This document shows positions 8,506-15,966 of a DNA stretch of 34,517 nucleotides, piece after piece. The notes under the pieces are model-generated. The model saw only the letters and a list, made by a program, of their open reading frames with translations, was not told where the DNA came from and searched no databases. The translations under genes and the position numbers were made by a program. Each line of letters begins with the position of its first letter. Positions within the stretch are counted from its first letter, which is position 1. Origin of the DNA: an uncultured Acetobacteraceae bacterium (GTDB lineage Bacteria > Pseudomonadota > Alphaproteobacteria > Acetobacterales > Acetobacteraceae); NCBI GenBank assembly GCA_903918195.1, contig CAIXDS010000055.1, positions 1 to 34,517 on the forward strand. The letters run 5' to 3'.

Positions 8506-9315
8506 AGCGATGCCGTTCCTGCCAATGGTCCCCGGACCGAGGCGCTGCTCGCGCTGCGCGGTGCCGGTCATCTGCCGGTCGGACGCGACCGGATTGCCAT
8601 GCTCGAGGCGGTTGCCGCCCATGGCAGCATCACCGCGGCGGCAAAGGCACTCGGCTACAGTTACAAGGCGGTCTGGGACGGCCTGAACGCGGTCAACAAC
8701 CTGTTGCCCGCGCCCGCCCTGCTCACCCAGTCCGGCGGCCGGGGCGGCGGCGGCGCGACGCTGACCGATGGCGGCCATCGCCTGATCGCCGCGTTCCGCC
8801 GCCTGGAGGCGAAGCTCTCCGAAATCTCTGCCGCGATCGGCCGCGATGAAGCCGACGCCCCGATCGACCTGCTGTTCTGGAACGTCGCCATGAAGACGAG
8901 CGCCCGTAACGCCCTGCATTGCCGGGTGACCGACATCACGCGCGCCGCGGTCAACGCCGAAGTCGCGCTCCGCGTGACCGCGACCAGCAGCATTGTGGCG
9001 GTGATTACCAGCCACAGCGTCGACGACCTGGGACTGGCACCCGGGCGGGACGTGGTCGCCCTGATCAAGTCGGGCTTCGTCATTCTGGCCCGGACCGAGG
9101 AGGCGCCGCGCCTGTCGGTGGCCAACCGGCTGTCAGGCACCGTGCTGGATCGCGTGGACGGGGGCGTCAACAGCGAAATCGTGGTCGATATCGGCGACGG
9201 CAAGACGCTGACCTCGGTCGTTACGCGCCACAGCGCCGACGCGCTCGCATTACAGGCCGGGGTGGCGGTGATCGCGCTGTTCGACGCGGCGCATGTGATT
9301 CTCGCGGTTGATTGA
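8494..9315 (+). CDS. modE: Molybdate-responsive transcriptional regulator ModE
   Basis: The product is 273 residues from ATG 8494, or 271 from ATG 8500. An N-terminal winged helix (~15-115) shows DRIAMLEAVAAHGSITAAAK, GYSYKAVWDGLNAVN and the GGRGGGGATLT wing, all as in E. coli ModE. Two consecutive Mop/TOBE domains follow (~128-200 and ~205-273), each with SARN- or VANRLSG-type openings and AL(I)KSGFVI/ALFDAAHVI ends; these bind molybdate and trigger dimer DNA binding. The first ATG lies inside the operator palindrome; no Shine-Dalgarno precedes either ATG, and the -10 position favours a leaderless mRNA starting at the ATG at 8500. It heads the modE-binding protein-modABC unit: the next gene begins 51 bp later. 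Its own promoter is probably autorepressed. Confidence 0.95.
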   Translation: MYMTSDAVPANGPRTEALLALRGAGHLPVGRDRIAMLEAVAAHGSITAAAKALGYSYKAVWDGLNAVNNLLPAPALLTQSGGRGGGGATLTDGGHRLIAAFRRLEAKLSEISAAIGRDEADAPIDLLFWNVAMKTSARNALHCRVTDITRAAVNAEVALRVTATSSIVAVITSHSVDDLGLAPGRDVVALIKSGFVILARTEEAPRLSVANRLSGTVLDRVDGGVNSEIVVDIGDGKTLTSVVTRHSADALALQAGVAVIALFDAAHVILAVD

Positions 9316-9366
9316 GTGAAAGCCGCAATATTCCGCGATAACGGCGCGTTCGGGCGGGAGGGACAG

Positions 9367-10338
9367 ATGTGCCGCTGGTTGCTGCTGGTGTTGCTTGCCT
9401 TGCCGCAGCTTGCGCAAGGCGCGGACCTTACGGATGCCACGGGACGGCAGGTTCACCTTCCCGACCGGATCGCACGGGTCTTGCCGGCCGGGCCGCCGGC
9501 CGCTGTGCTCCTGTCAGCACTGGCGCCCGATCTGATGCTCGGTTGGCCGCATCCCCCGTCTGCCGCCGCGCGGGCGTTCTTGCCGGACAGTCTGACAGCC
9601 CTGCCCGTGGCACCGCCTGTGACCGGCACCCAGGATGCGACGGATGTGATCAAAGGGTCAGCACCAGACCTTATCCTCGATTACGGCGATGTCGGTTCCC
9701 GCTACGTCCAGGCCGCGGAGAACACGCAGCAGAATACCGGCATCCCCACGCTGCTGCTCGACGGCAAACTCACGATGATACCGGCGGTGCTGCGGACGCT
9801 CGGCCATGCGCTGCACCGCGAGGATCGGGCAGAGACGCTGGCACGCCTCTCGGAGGCCATCCTGACCCTGCCTGACACGTCAGCGCCGCGCGGCACGGTC
9901 GTCTACGCACGCGGGGCTGATGGCCTGGCCGTTGCCGCACCCGGCACCGGGGCCACGGAGGTGTTTGCGCTGCTTGGCTGGAAGGTGCTTGCCCCCGATG
10001 GTCCGGGAACCTTCCGTCATGCCAGGGTGGAAGACATTCTTGCACTTGACCCCGATCTTCTCGTCTTCGCCGATCCGGCGATGCGGGCAGGCGTCGGTTC
10101 GGAGCCGTGGCGATCGCTTCGGGCGGTGCGCGAGCATCACGTCCTGATCGCGCCGTCCCTGCCGTTCGGATGGGTGGACGGGCCGCCATCGATCAACCGC
10201 CTCATCGGGGTGGTGTGGCTCCGCGGCAATGACGCCGGGACGGCCGGCGCCATCTTCAATTCCGTTGTCTACGGCCGCGTTCTCTCGCGCGCCCAGATCG
10301 AAGAGTTGCGTAACGCCACACGCACCGTCGAGCCCTGA
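9367..10338 (+). CDS. Siderophore/cobalamin-type periplasmic binding protein in the molybdate operon
   Basis: A 323-residue protein with a clear signal peptide (MCRWLLLVLLALPQLAQGAD) and the fold signature of class III periplasmic binding proteins (PF01497, FepB/BtuF type): DLTDATGRQVHLPDRIARV at the N-terminus, the SAPDLILDYGDVG segment and the conserved GPPSINRLIGVVWL near the C-terminus. ATG 9367 was chosen because of the strong GGGAGGGA upstream; a GTG at 9316 overlapping the modE stop is less likely. Family members usually bind ferric siderophores, haem or cobalamin, but Haemophilus MolA of the same class binds molybdate or tungstate. No matching permease or ATPase of the siderophore class is nearby. 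Position between modE and modA (13 bp from modA) suggests an oxyanion or Mo-related ligand, by inference. Confidence 0.88.
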   Translation: MCRWLLLVLLALPQLAQGADLTDATGRQVHLPDRIARVLPAGPPAAVLLSALAPDLMLGWPHPPSAAARAFLPDSLTALPVAPPVTGTQDATDVIKGSAPDLILDYGDVGSRYVQAAENTQQNTGIPTLLLDGKLTMIPAVLRTLGHALHREDRAETLARLSEAILTLPDTSAPRGTVVYARGADGLAVAAPGTGATEVFALLGWKVLAPDGPGTFRHARVEDILALDPDLLVFADPAMRAGVGSEPWRSLRAVREHHVLIAPSLPFGWVDGPPSINRLIGVVWLRGNDAGTAGAIFNSVVYGRVLSRAQIEELRNATRTVEP

Positions 10339-10351
10339 AAGGAACCCGCCA

Positions 10352-11101
10352 ATGCGTCGCCTCATTCTTGCGCTTCTCCTGCTGCTACCTGTTTCGGCGA
10401 ATGCCCAGCCACTCACGGTGTTTGCCGCCGCCAGTCTGACCGACGCAATGAAGGAGATCGCGGCACTTTGGCAGGCGGATGGGCATCCGGCCTTGCGCCA
10501 GTCGTTCGCGTCAAGCTCGACGCTGGCGCGGCAGATCGAGCAAGGGGCGCCGGCCAATCTGTTTTCCTCAGCGGACGAGAAGTGGATGGACTATCTGGCA
10601 ACCCACAACCTGATCGCAGTCGACACCCGCAAGAACCTGCTGGGCAACGATCTTGTCCTCATCGTGCCGGCCACCAGGCCGACGAAGATTCAGATCGGCC
10701 CCGGCTTTGATATCGCCTCACTGCTCGGAGCCAACGGGCGCCTCGCGACCGGTGATCCCGCGCATGTGCCGGTTGGCATTTACGCCGAACAGGCGCTGAA
10801 AAAGCTCGGGGTCTGGGATGCCGTCGCACCAAGGCTCGCGCGGACCGATGATGTGCGCGCGGCCCTGCTTCTGGTGGAACGTGGTGAGGCGCCAGCCGGC
10901 ATCGTCTACAGCACCGACGCCGCTGCGAGCAAAAGCGTTGTCATTGCCGGCACCTTTCCGGCCAACAGTCACGATCCCATCACCTACCCCTTCGCGGTGA
11001 CCAAAGCCGGCGATACGCCGGAGGCGCGCGCCTTGCTGCACTTCCTGACCGAAGCAGCGTCCCGCGACGTCTTTGTCCGGCACGGGTTCAAGGTGGAGTA
11101 G
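10352..11101 (+). CDS. modA: Molybdate-binding periplasmic protein ModA
   Basis: The 249-residue protein begins with a Sec signal (MRRLILALLLLLPVSANAQ) and then PLTVFAAASLTDAMKEI, the ModA hallmark in which the Ser contacts the oxyanion. FASSSTLARQIEQGAPANLFSSAD, GNDLVLIVP, GDPAHVPVGIYAEQAL and GIVYSTDA are the other conserved ligand-site segments. Length matches the family (~250). The start ATG 10352 follows GAAAGGAA at good distance. It lies 13 bp after the siderophore-type binding protein gene and 6 bp before the homology start of modB, so all are in one transcript. It delivers molybdate (or tungstate) to ModBC. No anomalies. Confidence 0.97.
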   Translation: MRRLILALLLLLPVSANAQPLTVFAAASLTDAMKEIAALWQADGHPALRQSFASSSTLARQIEQGAPANLFSSADEKWMDYLATHNLIAVDTRKNLLGNDLVLIVPATRPTKIQIGPGFDIASLLGANGRLATGDPAHVPVGIYAEQALKKLGVWDAVAPRLARTDDVRAALLLVERGEAPAGIVYSTDAAASKSVVIAGTFPANSHDPITYPFAVTKAGDTPEARALLHFLTEAASRDVFVRHGFKVE

Positions 11102-11110
11102 GCCGCCATC
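11095..11110 (+). promoter_or_regulatory. Shine-Dalgarno followed by ATC at the expected modB start
   Basis: GGAG (11095-11098) inside the end of modA is followed, after 9 nt containing the modA stop TAG (11099-11101), by ATC (11108-11110). ATC falls exactly where ModB homology begins, at ideal Shine-Dalgarno spacing. No ATG, GTG or TTG exists in this frame between the modA stop and GTG at 11153. Confidence 0.5.
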
Positions 11111-11794
11111 CTCACCGCGGAAGAGTGGCAGGCGGTCCGGCTGACGCTGGACGTGGCGCTGCGTGCTGTCGGCTTCGCCTTGCCCCTGGCGATCCTGACG
11201 GCCTGGGTGCTGGCGCGCAGCCGGTTTCCGGGCCGGTCGGTGCTGAACGCCGTGGTGCATCTTCCCCTGGTGCTGCCCCCGGTGGTGACAGGCTGGCTGC
11301 TGCTCATCCTGTTCGGTGTGCGCGGCCCCATCGGGGCGCTGCTACATGACTGGTTCGGCATCCGGCTGGTGTTCACCACCGCCGGCGCCACCCTCGCCTG
11401 CGCGGTGATGGTGTTTCCGGTGATGGTCCGGTCGGTGCGCCTGTCCCTGGAGGCCGCCGATCTGGGCCTGGAACAGGCCGCGCGTACGCTGGGGGCCGGC
11501 CGGCTCGATCGCCTGTTCAACGTCACCTTGCCGCTGGCATCGCCGGGCATCCTGGTGGGCGCGATCGTGGCCTATGCGACCTGCCTGGGTGAGTTCGGCG
11601 CCGTCATCACCTTCGCCGCCAACATTCCCGGCGAAACGCAGACGCTGCCACTGGCCATCTACGCGGCGATCCAGGTTCCGGGCGGCGAGGCGAAAGCGGC
11701 GCAACTCTCGCTCGTATCATTGACTCTGGCGCTGGTGGGATTGCTGGCCTCCGAATGGGCCGGCAGGCGGCTGAACGCCGCGCTCGGCCGATGA
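11108..11794 (+). CDS. modB: Molybdate ABC transporter permease ModB (unusual start)
   Basis: Integral membrane permease with five or so hydrophobic segments. The conserved HLPLVLPPVVTGWLLL, the coupling EAA-loop LEQAARTLGAG and LGEFGAVITFAANIPGETQT are diagnostic. From 11108 the sequence ILTAEEWQAVRLTLDV aligns with residues 2 onward of E. coli ModB (MILTDPEWQAVLLSLKV), and the resulting 228 residues equal the family length. However codon 11108 is ATC, and no standard start codon occurs before GTG 11153. Either translation starts at the non-canonical ATC, or at GTG 11153 (213 residues, first 15 lost, first membrane segment mostly retained), or a base change destroyed an ATG. The stop overlaps modC by 4 nt (ATGA). 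Confidence 0.92.
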   Translation: MLTAEEWQAVRLTLDVALRAVGFALPLAILTAWVLARSRFPGRSVLNAVVHLPLVLPPVVTGWLLLILFGVRGPIGALLHDWFGIRLVFTTAGATLACAVMVFPVMVRSVRLSLEAADLGLEQAARTLGAGRLDRLFNVTLPLASPGILVGAIVAYATCLGEFGAVITFAANIPGETQTLPLAIYAAIQVPGGEAKAAQLSLVSLTLALVGLLASEWAGRRLNAALGR

Positions 11795-12909
11795 ATCTTT
11801 CCGTCGAACTGCGGCATCATTTTCCGGCCATCGACATTGCGATCGAATTCAGCGTTCCGAGCCCGGGCGTCACCGTGCTGTTCGGTCCGTCCGGGTCGGG
11901 CAAATCAACGGTGATCGCCGCTGCTGCCGGACTTCTGCGTCCCGACCAATGTCGGATCGCCATCGGCGGCGACATGCTGGCGGACACACGGGCCGGCATC
12001 TGGCTGCCGCCGGAGCGGCGTCGGGTGGGCCTGGTGTTTCAGGATTCGCGCCTTTTCCCGCACATGTCGGTCAGCAACAATCTCGTCTTCGGAATGCGGC
12101 GTACTCGCGAGCGGGAGATCGATTTCGACGAAATCGTCGAACTCCTCGGCATCCACGCCTTGCTGAGCCGCCATCCGAACACGCTCTCAGGTGGCGAGCG
12201 CCAACGGGTTGCGATTGGCCGCGCCCTGCTCAGGCAGCCGCAATTGCTGCTGATGGATGAGCCGCTGGCCAGCCTGGATACCGCGCGGAAGTCCGAGATT
12301 CTTCCCTATCTCGCGCGTCTGAAGACGATGCTGCGGTTGCCTGTGCTGTACGTCACGCACTCGCTGGACGAACTTGCGCAACTGGCCGATTCCGTTGTCC
12401 TGATCGAGGCCGGATCGGTTGTCGCGGCGGGACCGGTGGCGGAGATCTCGGCGCGGGCGGATCTGCCGCTGGCGCGGCGGGATGATGCCGGCGCCGTGCT
12501 GATCTGCCGCGTCGCCGCACATGACGCAACCCGGCAACTCACCCGCCTCAGCTGCGGTCCCGCCACGCTGTGGGTTCCGCAAGCCGACCTGCCGGAAGGG
12601 ACCCTCCTCCGCGTCCGCGTTCCGGCCCGCGAAGTCATCCTGGCGCGGGGAGAGGTCGATCTCCTCAAGGACGCGCTCAGCCTGCACAACGTCCTGCCCG
12701 GGACAGTCCGTGCGATCGCGGCGGACCCTGACCACCGGGCGACGCTTGTCGAGGTGGCGCTCGGCGGTGGTTCCGTGCTCTCCCGCGTCACACCCGACGC
12801 CATCGCGCGGCTCGCGCTGGCGCCGGGGACACGAGTCTCGGCATTGATCAAGTCGATGTCGGTCGAGATTCTCGGCGGAGCCCGTGGTTCCCGGCCCGTG
12901 GCCACATGA
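11791..12909 (+). CDS. modC: Molybdate ABC transporter ATPase ModC
   Basis: The 372-residue ATPase couples ATP hydrolysis to molybdate import through ModB. Walker A is FGPSGSGKST (~31-40), the Q-loop is VFQDSRLFPH, the signature LSGGERQR (~132-139), Walker B LLLMDEP (~152-158), followed by the H-loop YVTHS. Residues ~295-365 form a C-terminal Mop/TOBE domain (LHNVLPGTVRAIAAD...VSALIKSMSVEIL) that binds molybdate and can inhibit transport at high intracellular levels. ATG 11791 overlaps the modB stop TGA, so translation is coupled. It is the last gene of the mod unit and converges on gabT with a 30 bp gap that holds no clear terminator. Confidence 0.97.
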   Translation: MNLSVELRHHFPAIDIAIEFSVPSPGVTVLFGPSGSGKSTVIAAAAGLLRPDQCRIAIGGDMLADTRAGIWLPPERRRVGLVFQDSRLFPHMSVSNNLVFGMRRTREREIDFDEIVELLGIHALLSRHPNTLSGGERQRVAIGRALLRQPQLLLMDEPLASLDTARKSEILPYLARLKTMLRLPVLYVTHSLDELAQLADSVVLIEAGSVVAAGPVAEISARADLPLARRDDAGAVLICRVAAHDATRQLTRLSCGPATLWVPQADLPEGTLLRVRVPAREVILARGEVDLLKDALSLHNVLPGTVRAIAADPDHRATLVEVALGGGSVLSRVTPDAIARLALAPGTRVSALIKSMSVEILGGARGSRPVAT

Positions 12910-12939
12910 TGGCGGGCGGCTGCAAGCCGGCGCGCGCAG

Positions 12940-14217
12940 TCATGCCGCCAGCGCCTTCTCCAATCGGCCCAGCCCCTCCTCCAGCACCGCATCCGGCACG
13001 GTCAGCGGCACCAGGATGCGGATGGCATTGCCGAGATTGCCGCAGGACAGCAGGATCAGCCCCTCCTCCAGCGCCCGCGCGGTGACGCGTTTCGCCGCCG
13101 CCGCGTCGGGCGTGCTGCCGTCACGCTCGGTGAACAGATCGAAGCCGACCATGGCCCCCGGGCCACGCACGCAGCCGATCGGCAGCAGGTCCGGCCGCGC
13201 TGTCCATTGCTGCAACCGCTGCTTGATCGCGGTGCCGATCGCGGTCGCCCGGTCGAGCAGCTTCTCCTCGGCAATGACATCGAGCACCGCAAGCGCCGCC
13301 GCACAGGCGACCGGGTTGCCGCCATAGGTGCCGCCGAGCGCCCCCGGCTCGGCCGCATCCATCAACGCGGCGCGGCCGATCACGCCGGAGATCGGGAAGC
13401 CGCCGCCGAGCGATTTCGCCACCGTCAGCAGGTCGGGCTCGATGCCGGAATGCTCGATCGCGAACATCTTGCCGCTGCGGGCGAAGCCGGTCTGCACCTC
13501 ATCCACGGTCAGCACGATGCCATGGCGGTCGCACAGCGTGCGCAATGCCTGCAGCAGTTCAACCGGGGCCGGGTAGAAACCGCCTTCGCCCTGCACCGGC
13601 TCGATGATGATGGTAGCGACGCGGCTCGGCTCGATATCGGCGCGGAACAGGAACTCCAGCGCACGCAGGCTGTCCTGCACGCTCACGCCCTGCTGCGGGA
13701 TCGGGAACGGCACGTGGTAGACCTCGGAAGCCAGCGGGCCGAAGCCGTGCTTGTAGGGCGCCACCTTGCCGGTCAGCGCCGAGGTCAGCAGGGTGCGGCC
13801 GTGAAAGGCGCCGGCAAAGGCGATCACCCCCGGACGGCCGGTAGCGGCGCGGGCGATCTTGACCGCGTTCTCGACCGCCTCGGCGCCGGTCGTGAAGAGT
13901 ACCGTTTTCGCCGCACCGCGGAACGGCGCCAGCGCGTTCAGGCGCTCGGCGAGCGCGATGTAGGGTTCATAGGCGGCCACCTGGAAGGCAGTGTGGGTAA
14001 AGTTCACCATCTGGGCGGTCGCCGCCGCCACCACCCTGGGATGGCGATGACCGGTATTGAGCACCGCGATGCCGCCGGCGAAGTCGATGAAGCGGCGGCC
14101 TTCGACATCCCATAGCTCGGCGTTCTCGGCGCGCGCGGCATAGAGAGAGGTGGCATGCACCACGCCGCGGGGCACGGCGGCGTTGCGGCGGCTGAGCAGC
14201 TCGGCATTGGTCGGCAT
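12940..14217 (-). CDS. gabT: 4-aminobutyrate aminotransferase
   Basis: A PLP enzyme that transfers the amino group of GABA to 2-oxoglutarate, giving succinate semialdehyde. The 425 residues match E. coli GabT (426). Diagnostic segments are DFAGGIAVLNTGHRHP, FTTGAEAVENAVKIAR (phosphate-binding), AGAFHGRTLLTSALTGK, IIIEPVQGEGGF, the PLP-Asp motif TVDEVQTGFARSGKMFA and TVAKSLGGGFPISGVIG carrying the Schiff-base Lys (about residue 267). The start ATG 14217 is preceded by AGGAG on the minus strand; the frame stays open to 14376 but without homology. It is divergent from a polyamine-type ABC operon, which suggests putrescine or GABA catabolism. No gabD is in the window. Related transaminases (5-aminovalerate, ornithine) cannot be fully excluded. 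Confidence 0.93.
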   Translation of the reverse strand: MPTNAELLSRRNAAVPRGVVHATSLYAARAENAELWDVEGRRFIDFAGGIAVLNTGHRHPRVVAAATAQMVNFTHTAFQVAAYEPYIALAERLNALAPFRGAAKTVLFTTGAEAVENAVKIARAATGRPGVIAFAGAFHGRTLLTSALTGKVAPYKHGFGPLASEVYHVPFPIPQQGVSVQDSLRALEFLFRADIEPSRVATIIIEPVQGEGGFYPAPVELLQALRTLCDRHGIVLTVDEVQTGFARSGKMFAIEHSGIEPDLLTVAKSLGGGFPISGVIGRAALMDAAEPGALGGTYGGNPVACAAALAVLDVIAEEKLLDRATAIGTAIKQRLQQWTARPDLLPIGCVRGPGAMVGFDLFTERDGSTPDAAAAKRVTARALEEGLILLSCGNLGNAIRILVPLTVPDAVLEEGLGRLEKALAA

Positions 14218-14722
14218 GATGGCTCCTGGCGTGAGGCTGCCCCCAGCGATGGGGCGGCGCGGCGATTGAGCACCACAGGGCGGGGCGGCCAAAGTGCATA
14301 ATCCACCCTTTGTGGGGGCTCCCATGCACCGTGGTGGCCGATATGCCGGCGTTTTCTGGTGCACGGCATGCACCAAAAGTGGTGCAGGATGCGTCTTGCC
14401 GAAACGGCCTGTTTTCTGGTCAGATCGGCGTCTGGTTCAAGCCTGCCAAGCGGTCTCAGTCAATTGACACTCCCCGGACGGCTCATTCTTGCGCTATACG
14501 TCGGTCTGCGCGGTCAATAATGCCTGTTATTTGGGCATATCCTGGGGCGTTGCGTCATTGTCTTGGGAAGATCTTGTGACGATTTCGCAAGACGTTACCA
14601 ACGCAAACCGGCGATACCGTGGGGAAACGGCCGGTCCGCGGCCACTGGCATCCCGCTTGCCAATCCCTTTCCCGGCGCCTGGCTTTTCCCCTGGCGCGAT
14701 CCGGCACGAAAGGAACGCCTCG
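14218..14722. other. Divergent control region between gabT and the polyamine transporter operon
   Basis: About 500 bp without a credible gene. It contains clustered TGGTGCA/TGCACC elements (14325-14386, separate entry), a GTTTTCTGGT direct repeat (14351-14360 and 14411-14420) and a TTGACA at 14464-14469 with no properly spaced -10 (CTATAC at 14494 is too far). Its length and repeats suggest regulator binding for both directions. Confidence 0.5.
14325..14386. repeat. Clustered TGGTGCA inverted/direct repeats, candidate operator
   Basis: TGGTGCA (14357-14363) and TGCACCA (14369-14375) form a perfect 7 bp inverted repeat with a 5 bp spacer. A third TGGTGCA lies at 14380-14386 and a TGCACC at 14325-14330. 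All are 110-170 bp upstream of gabT. A LysR- or GntR/MocR-type regulator could bind here; the LysR gene at 19160 is a candidate. The function is inferred. Confidence 0.4.
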
Positions 14723-14794
14723 ATGCCTGTGCTGTCTGTCTCGTTGGCCGGTTGGTGTCGGCCCCCGCGCCCATGCCGATGCCCATGCCGATGA
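14723..14794 (+). CDS. Short upstream ORF coupled to the ABC ATPase gene
   Basis: AAAGGA (14709-14714) sits 8 nt before ATG 14723, the only good ribosome-binding site in front of the ATPase gene. The frame encodes 23 residues starting MPVLSVSLAGW and ending in an Arg/Pro/Cys-rich tail ([11 protein letters not shown]), then stops at TGA 14792-14794. That stop overlaps the fourth of four closely spaced ATGs of the ATPase frame (14791), giving an ATGA junction. It may act as a leader peptide whose translation delivers ribosomes to the ATPase start. A cluster of Arg and Pro codons near the end could make it responsive to elongation. No homologue is known to me. Confidence 0.45.
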   Translation: MPVLSVSLAGWCRPPRPCRCPCR

Positions 14795-15918
14795 GCGCCA
14801 CGGAGACCGCGCCGCGCCACGTCGCCGAACCAGACGCCGCACCGCTCGTGCGCTTCGAGGACGTCGACAAGACCTACGACGGCGAGCAGTTGGTGGTGGA
14901 AAGCCTTAACCTCGACATCCGCCGCGGCGAGTTCCTCACCCTGCTCGGACCGTCGGGATCGGGCAAGACCACATCCTTGATGATGCTGGCCGGGTTCGAG
15001 ACGCCGACCAGTGGCGAGATTTATGTCGATAGCCGGCCGATCAAGAACGTGCCGCCGCACCGGCGCAACATCGGCATGGTGTTCCAGAACTACGCCCTGT
15101 TCCCGCACATGACGGTGGCCGAAAACGTTGGCTTCCCCTTGCGTGTTCGGAATGTCGGCCGCGCCGAGACCGCCGAGCGGGTTGCACGCGCGATGGCGAT
15201 GATCAAGCTGGAGGCGCTGGCGCAGCGCCGGCCCAGCCAGCTCTCGGGCGGGCAGCAGCAGCGCGTGGCGCTCGCCCGTGCGCTGGTGTTCAATCCGCAA
15301 CTCGTGCTGATGGACGAACCGCTCGGTGCGCTGGACAAGCGGCTGCGCGAGCATATGCAGGTGGAAATCAAACGCCTGCACCAGAGCACCGGCGTAACCG
15401 TCGTCTACGTCACCCACGACCAGAGCGAGGCGCTGACCATGTCGAACCGCATCGCCGTGTTCAATGACGGGGCGATCCAGCAGGTCGCCGCCCCCGACGT
15501 GCTGTACGAACGGCCGGCCAACAGCTTCGTCGCCAACTTCATCGGCGACAACAACACCCTCTCCGGCCAGGTCGAGCAGCGTCGCGGGCCGCATTGCAGC
15601 GTACGCCTGGGCGGCGGCGAACTGGTGCAGGCCCTGGTGGTCAACCCACGCGCGAACGGCGCGACCTCACTGTCCATCCGTCCGGAGCGGGTGCGGCTGC
15701 TCGCCATGCGCGATGACCCGCGCGGCGACAACCGCCTGCCCGGCCGCCTGACCGAGTTGATCTATCTCGGCGATCACGCCCTGGCGCTGCTCGACGTTGC
15801 CGGCACCACCGATTTCATGGTCAGGCTGCCCGCCGGGCGGCAGGCCGGTCTCGCCTGCGGGCAGGACGTGGCGGTCGCCTTCGCCGCCGATGATTGCCGC
15901 GCGCTCGATCCGGTCTGA
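14791..15918 (+). CDS. potA: Polyamine-type ABC transporter ATPase
   Basis: A 375-residue ATPase counted from ATG 14791. Walker [12 protein letters not shown] (~51-61), Q-loop [10 protein letters not shown], signature LSGGQQQR, Walker B LVLMDEP, H-loop YVTHDQ and a C-terminal TOBE-type regulatory domain (~280-375) match the PotA/PotG group. Four in-frame ATGs (14773, 14779, 14785, 14791, encoding an MPMPMPM run) lack their own Shine-Dalgarno. The last overlaps the stop of the short ORF 14723-14794, so coupled initiation at 14791 is preferred. It is first in an operon with the binding protein (48 bp on) and two permeases. The substrate is probably putrescine or spermidine given gabT next door, but this is inferred. 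Confidence 0.92.
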   Translation: MSATETAPRHVAEPDAAPLVRFEDVDKTYDGEQLVVESLNLDIRRGEFLTLLGPSGSGKTTSLMMLAGFETPTSGEIYVDSRPIKNVPPHRRNIGMVFQNYALFPHMTVAENVGFPLRVRNVGRAETAERVARAMAMIKLEALAQRRPSQLSGGQQQRVALARALVFNPQLVLMDEPLGALDKRLREHMQVEIKRLHQSTGVTVVYVTHDQSEALTMSNRIAVFNDGAIQQVAAPDVLYERPANSFVANFIGDNNTLSGQVEQRRGPHCSVRLGGGELVQALVVNPRANGATSLSIRPERVRLLAMRDDPRGDNRLPGRLTELIYLGDHALALLDVAGTTDFMVRLPAGRQAGLACGQDVAVAFAADDCRALDPV

Positions 15919-15966
15919 CCGCCGCCTTCCTTCACCCTGCCATCACGGGAACAGAGAGAGAAAGAC

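Noticed and set aside
14563..14772. ATPase gene start further upstream at 14563
   Set aside because: The extension lacks homology and a ribosome-binding site; the good Shine-Dalgarno at 14709 serves another frame that couples to ATG 14791.
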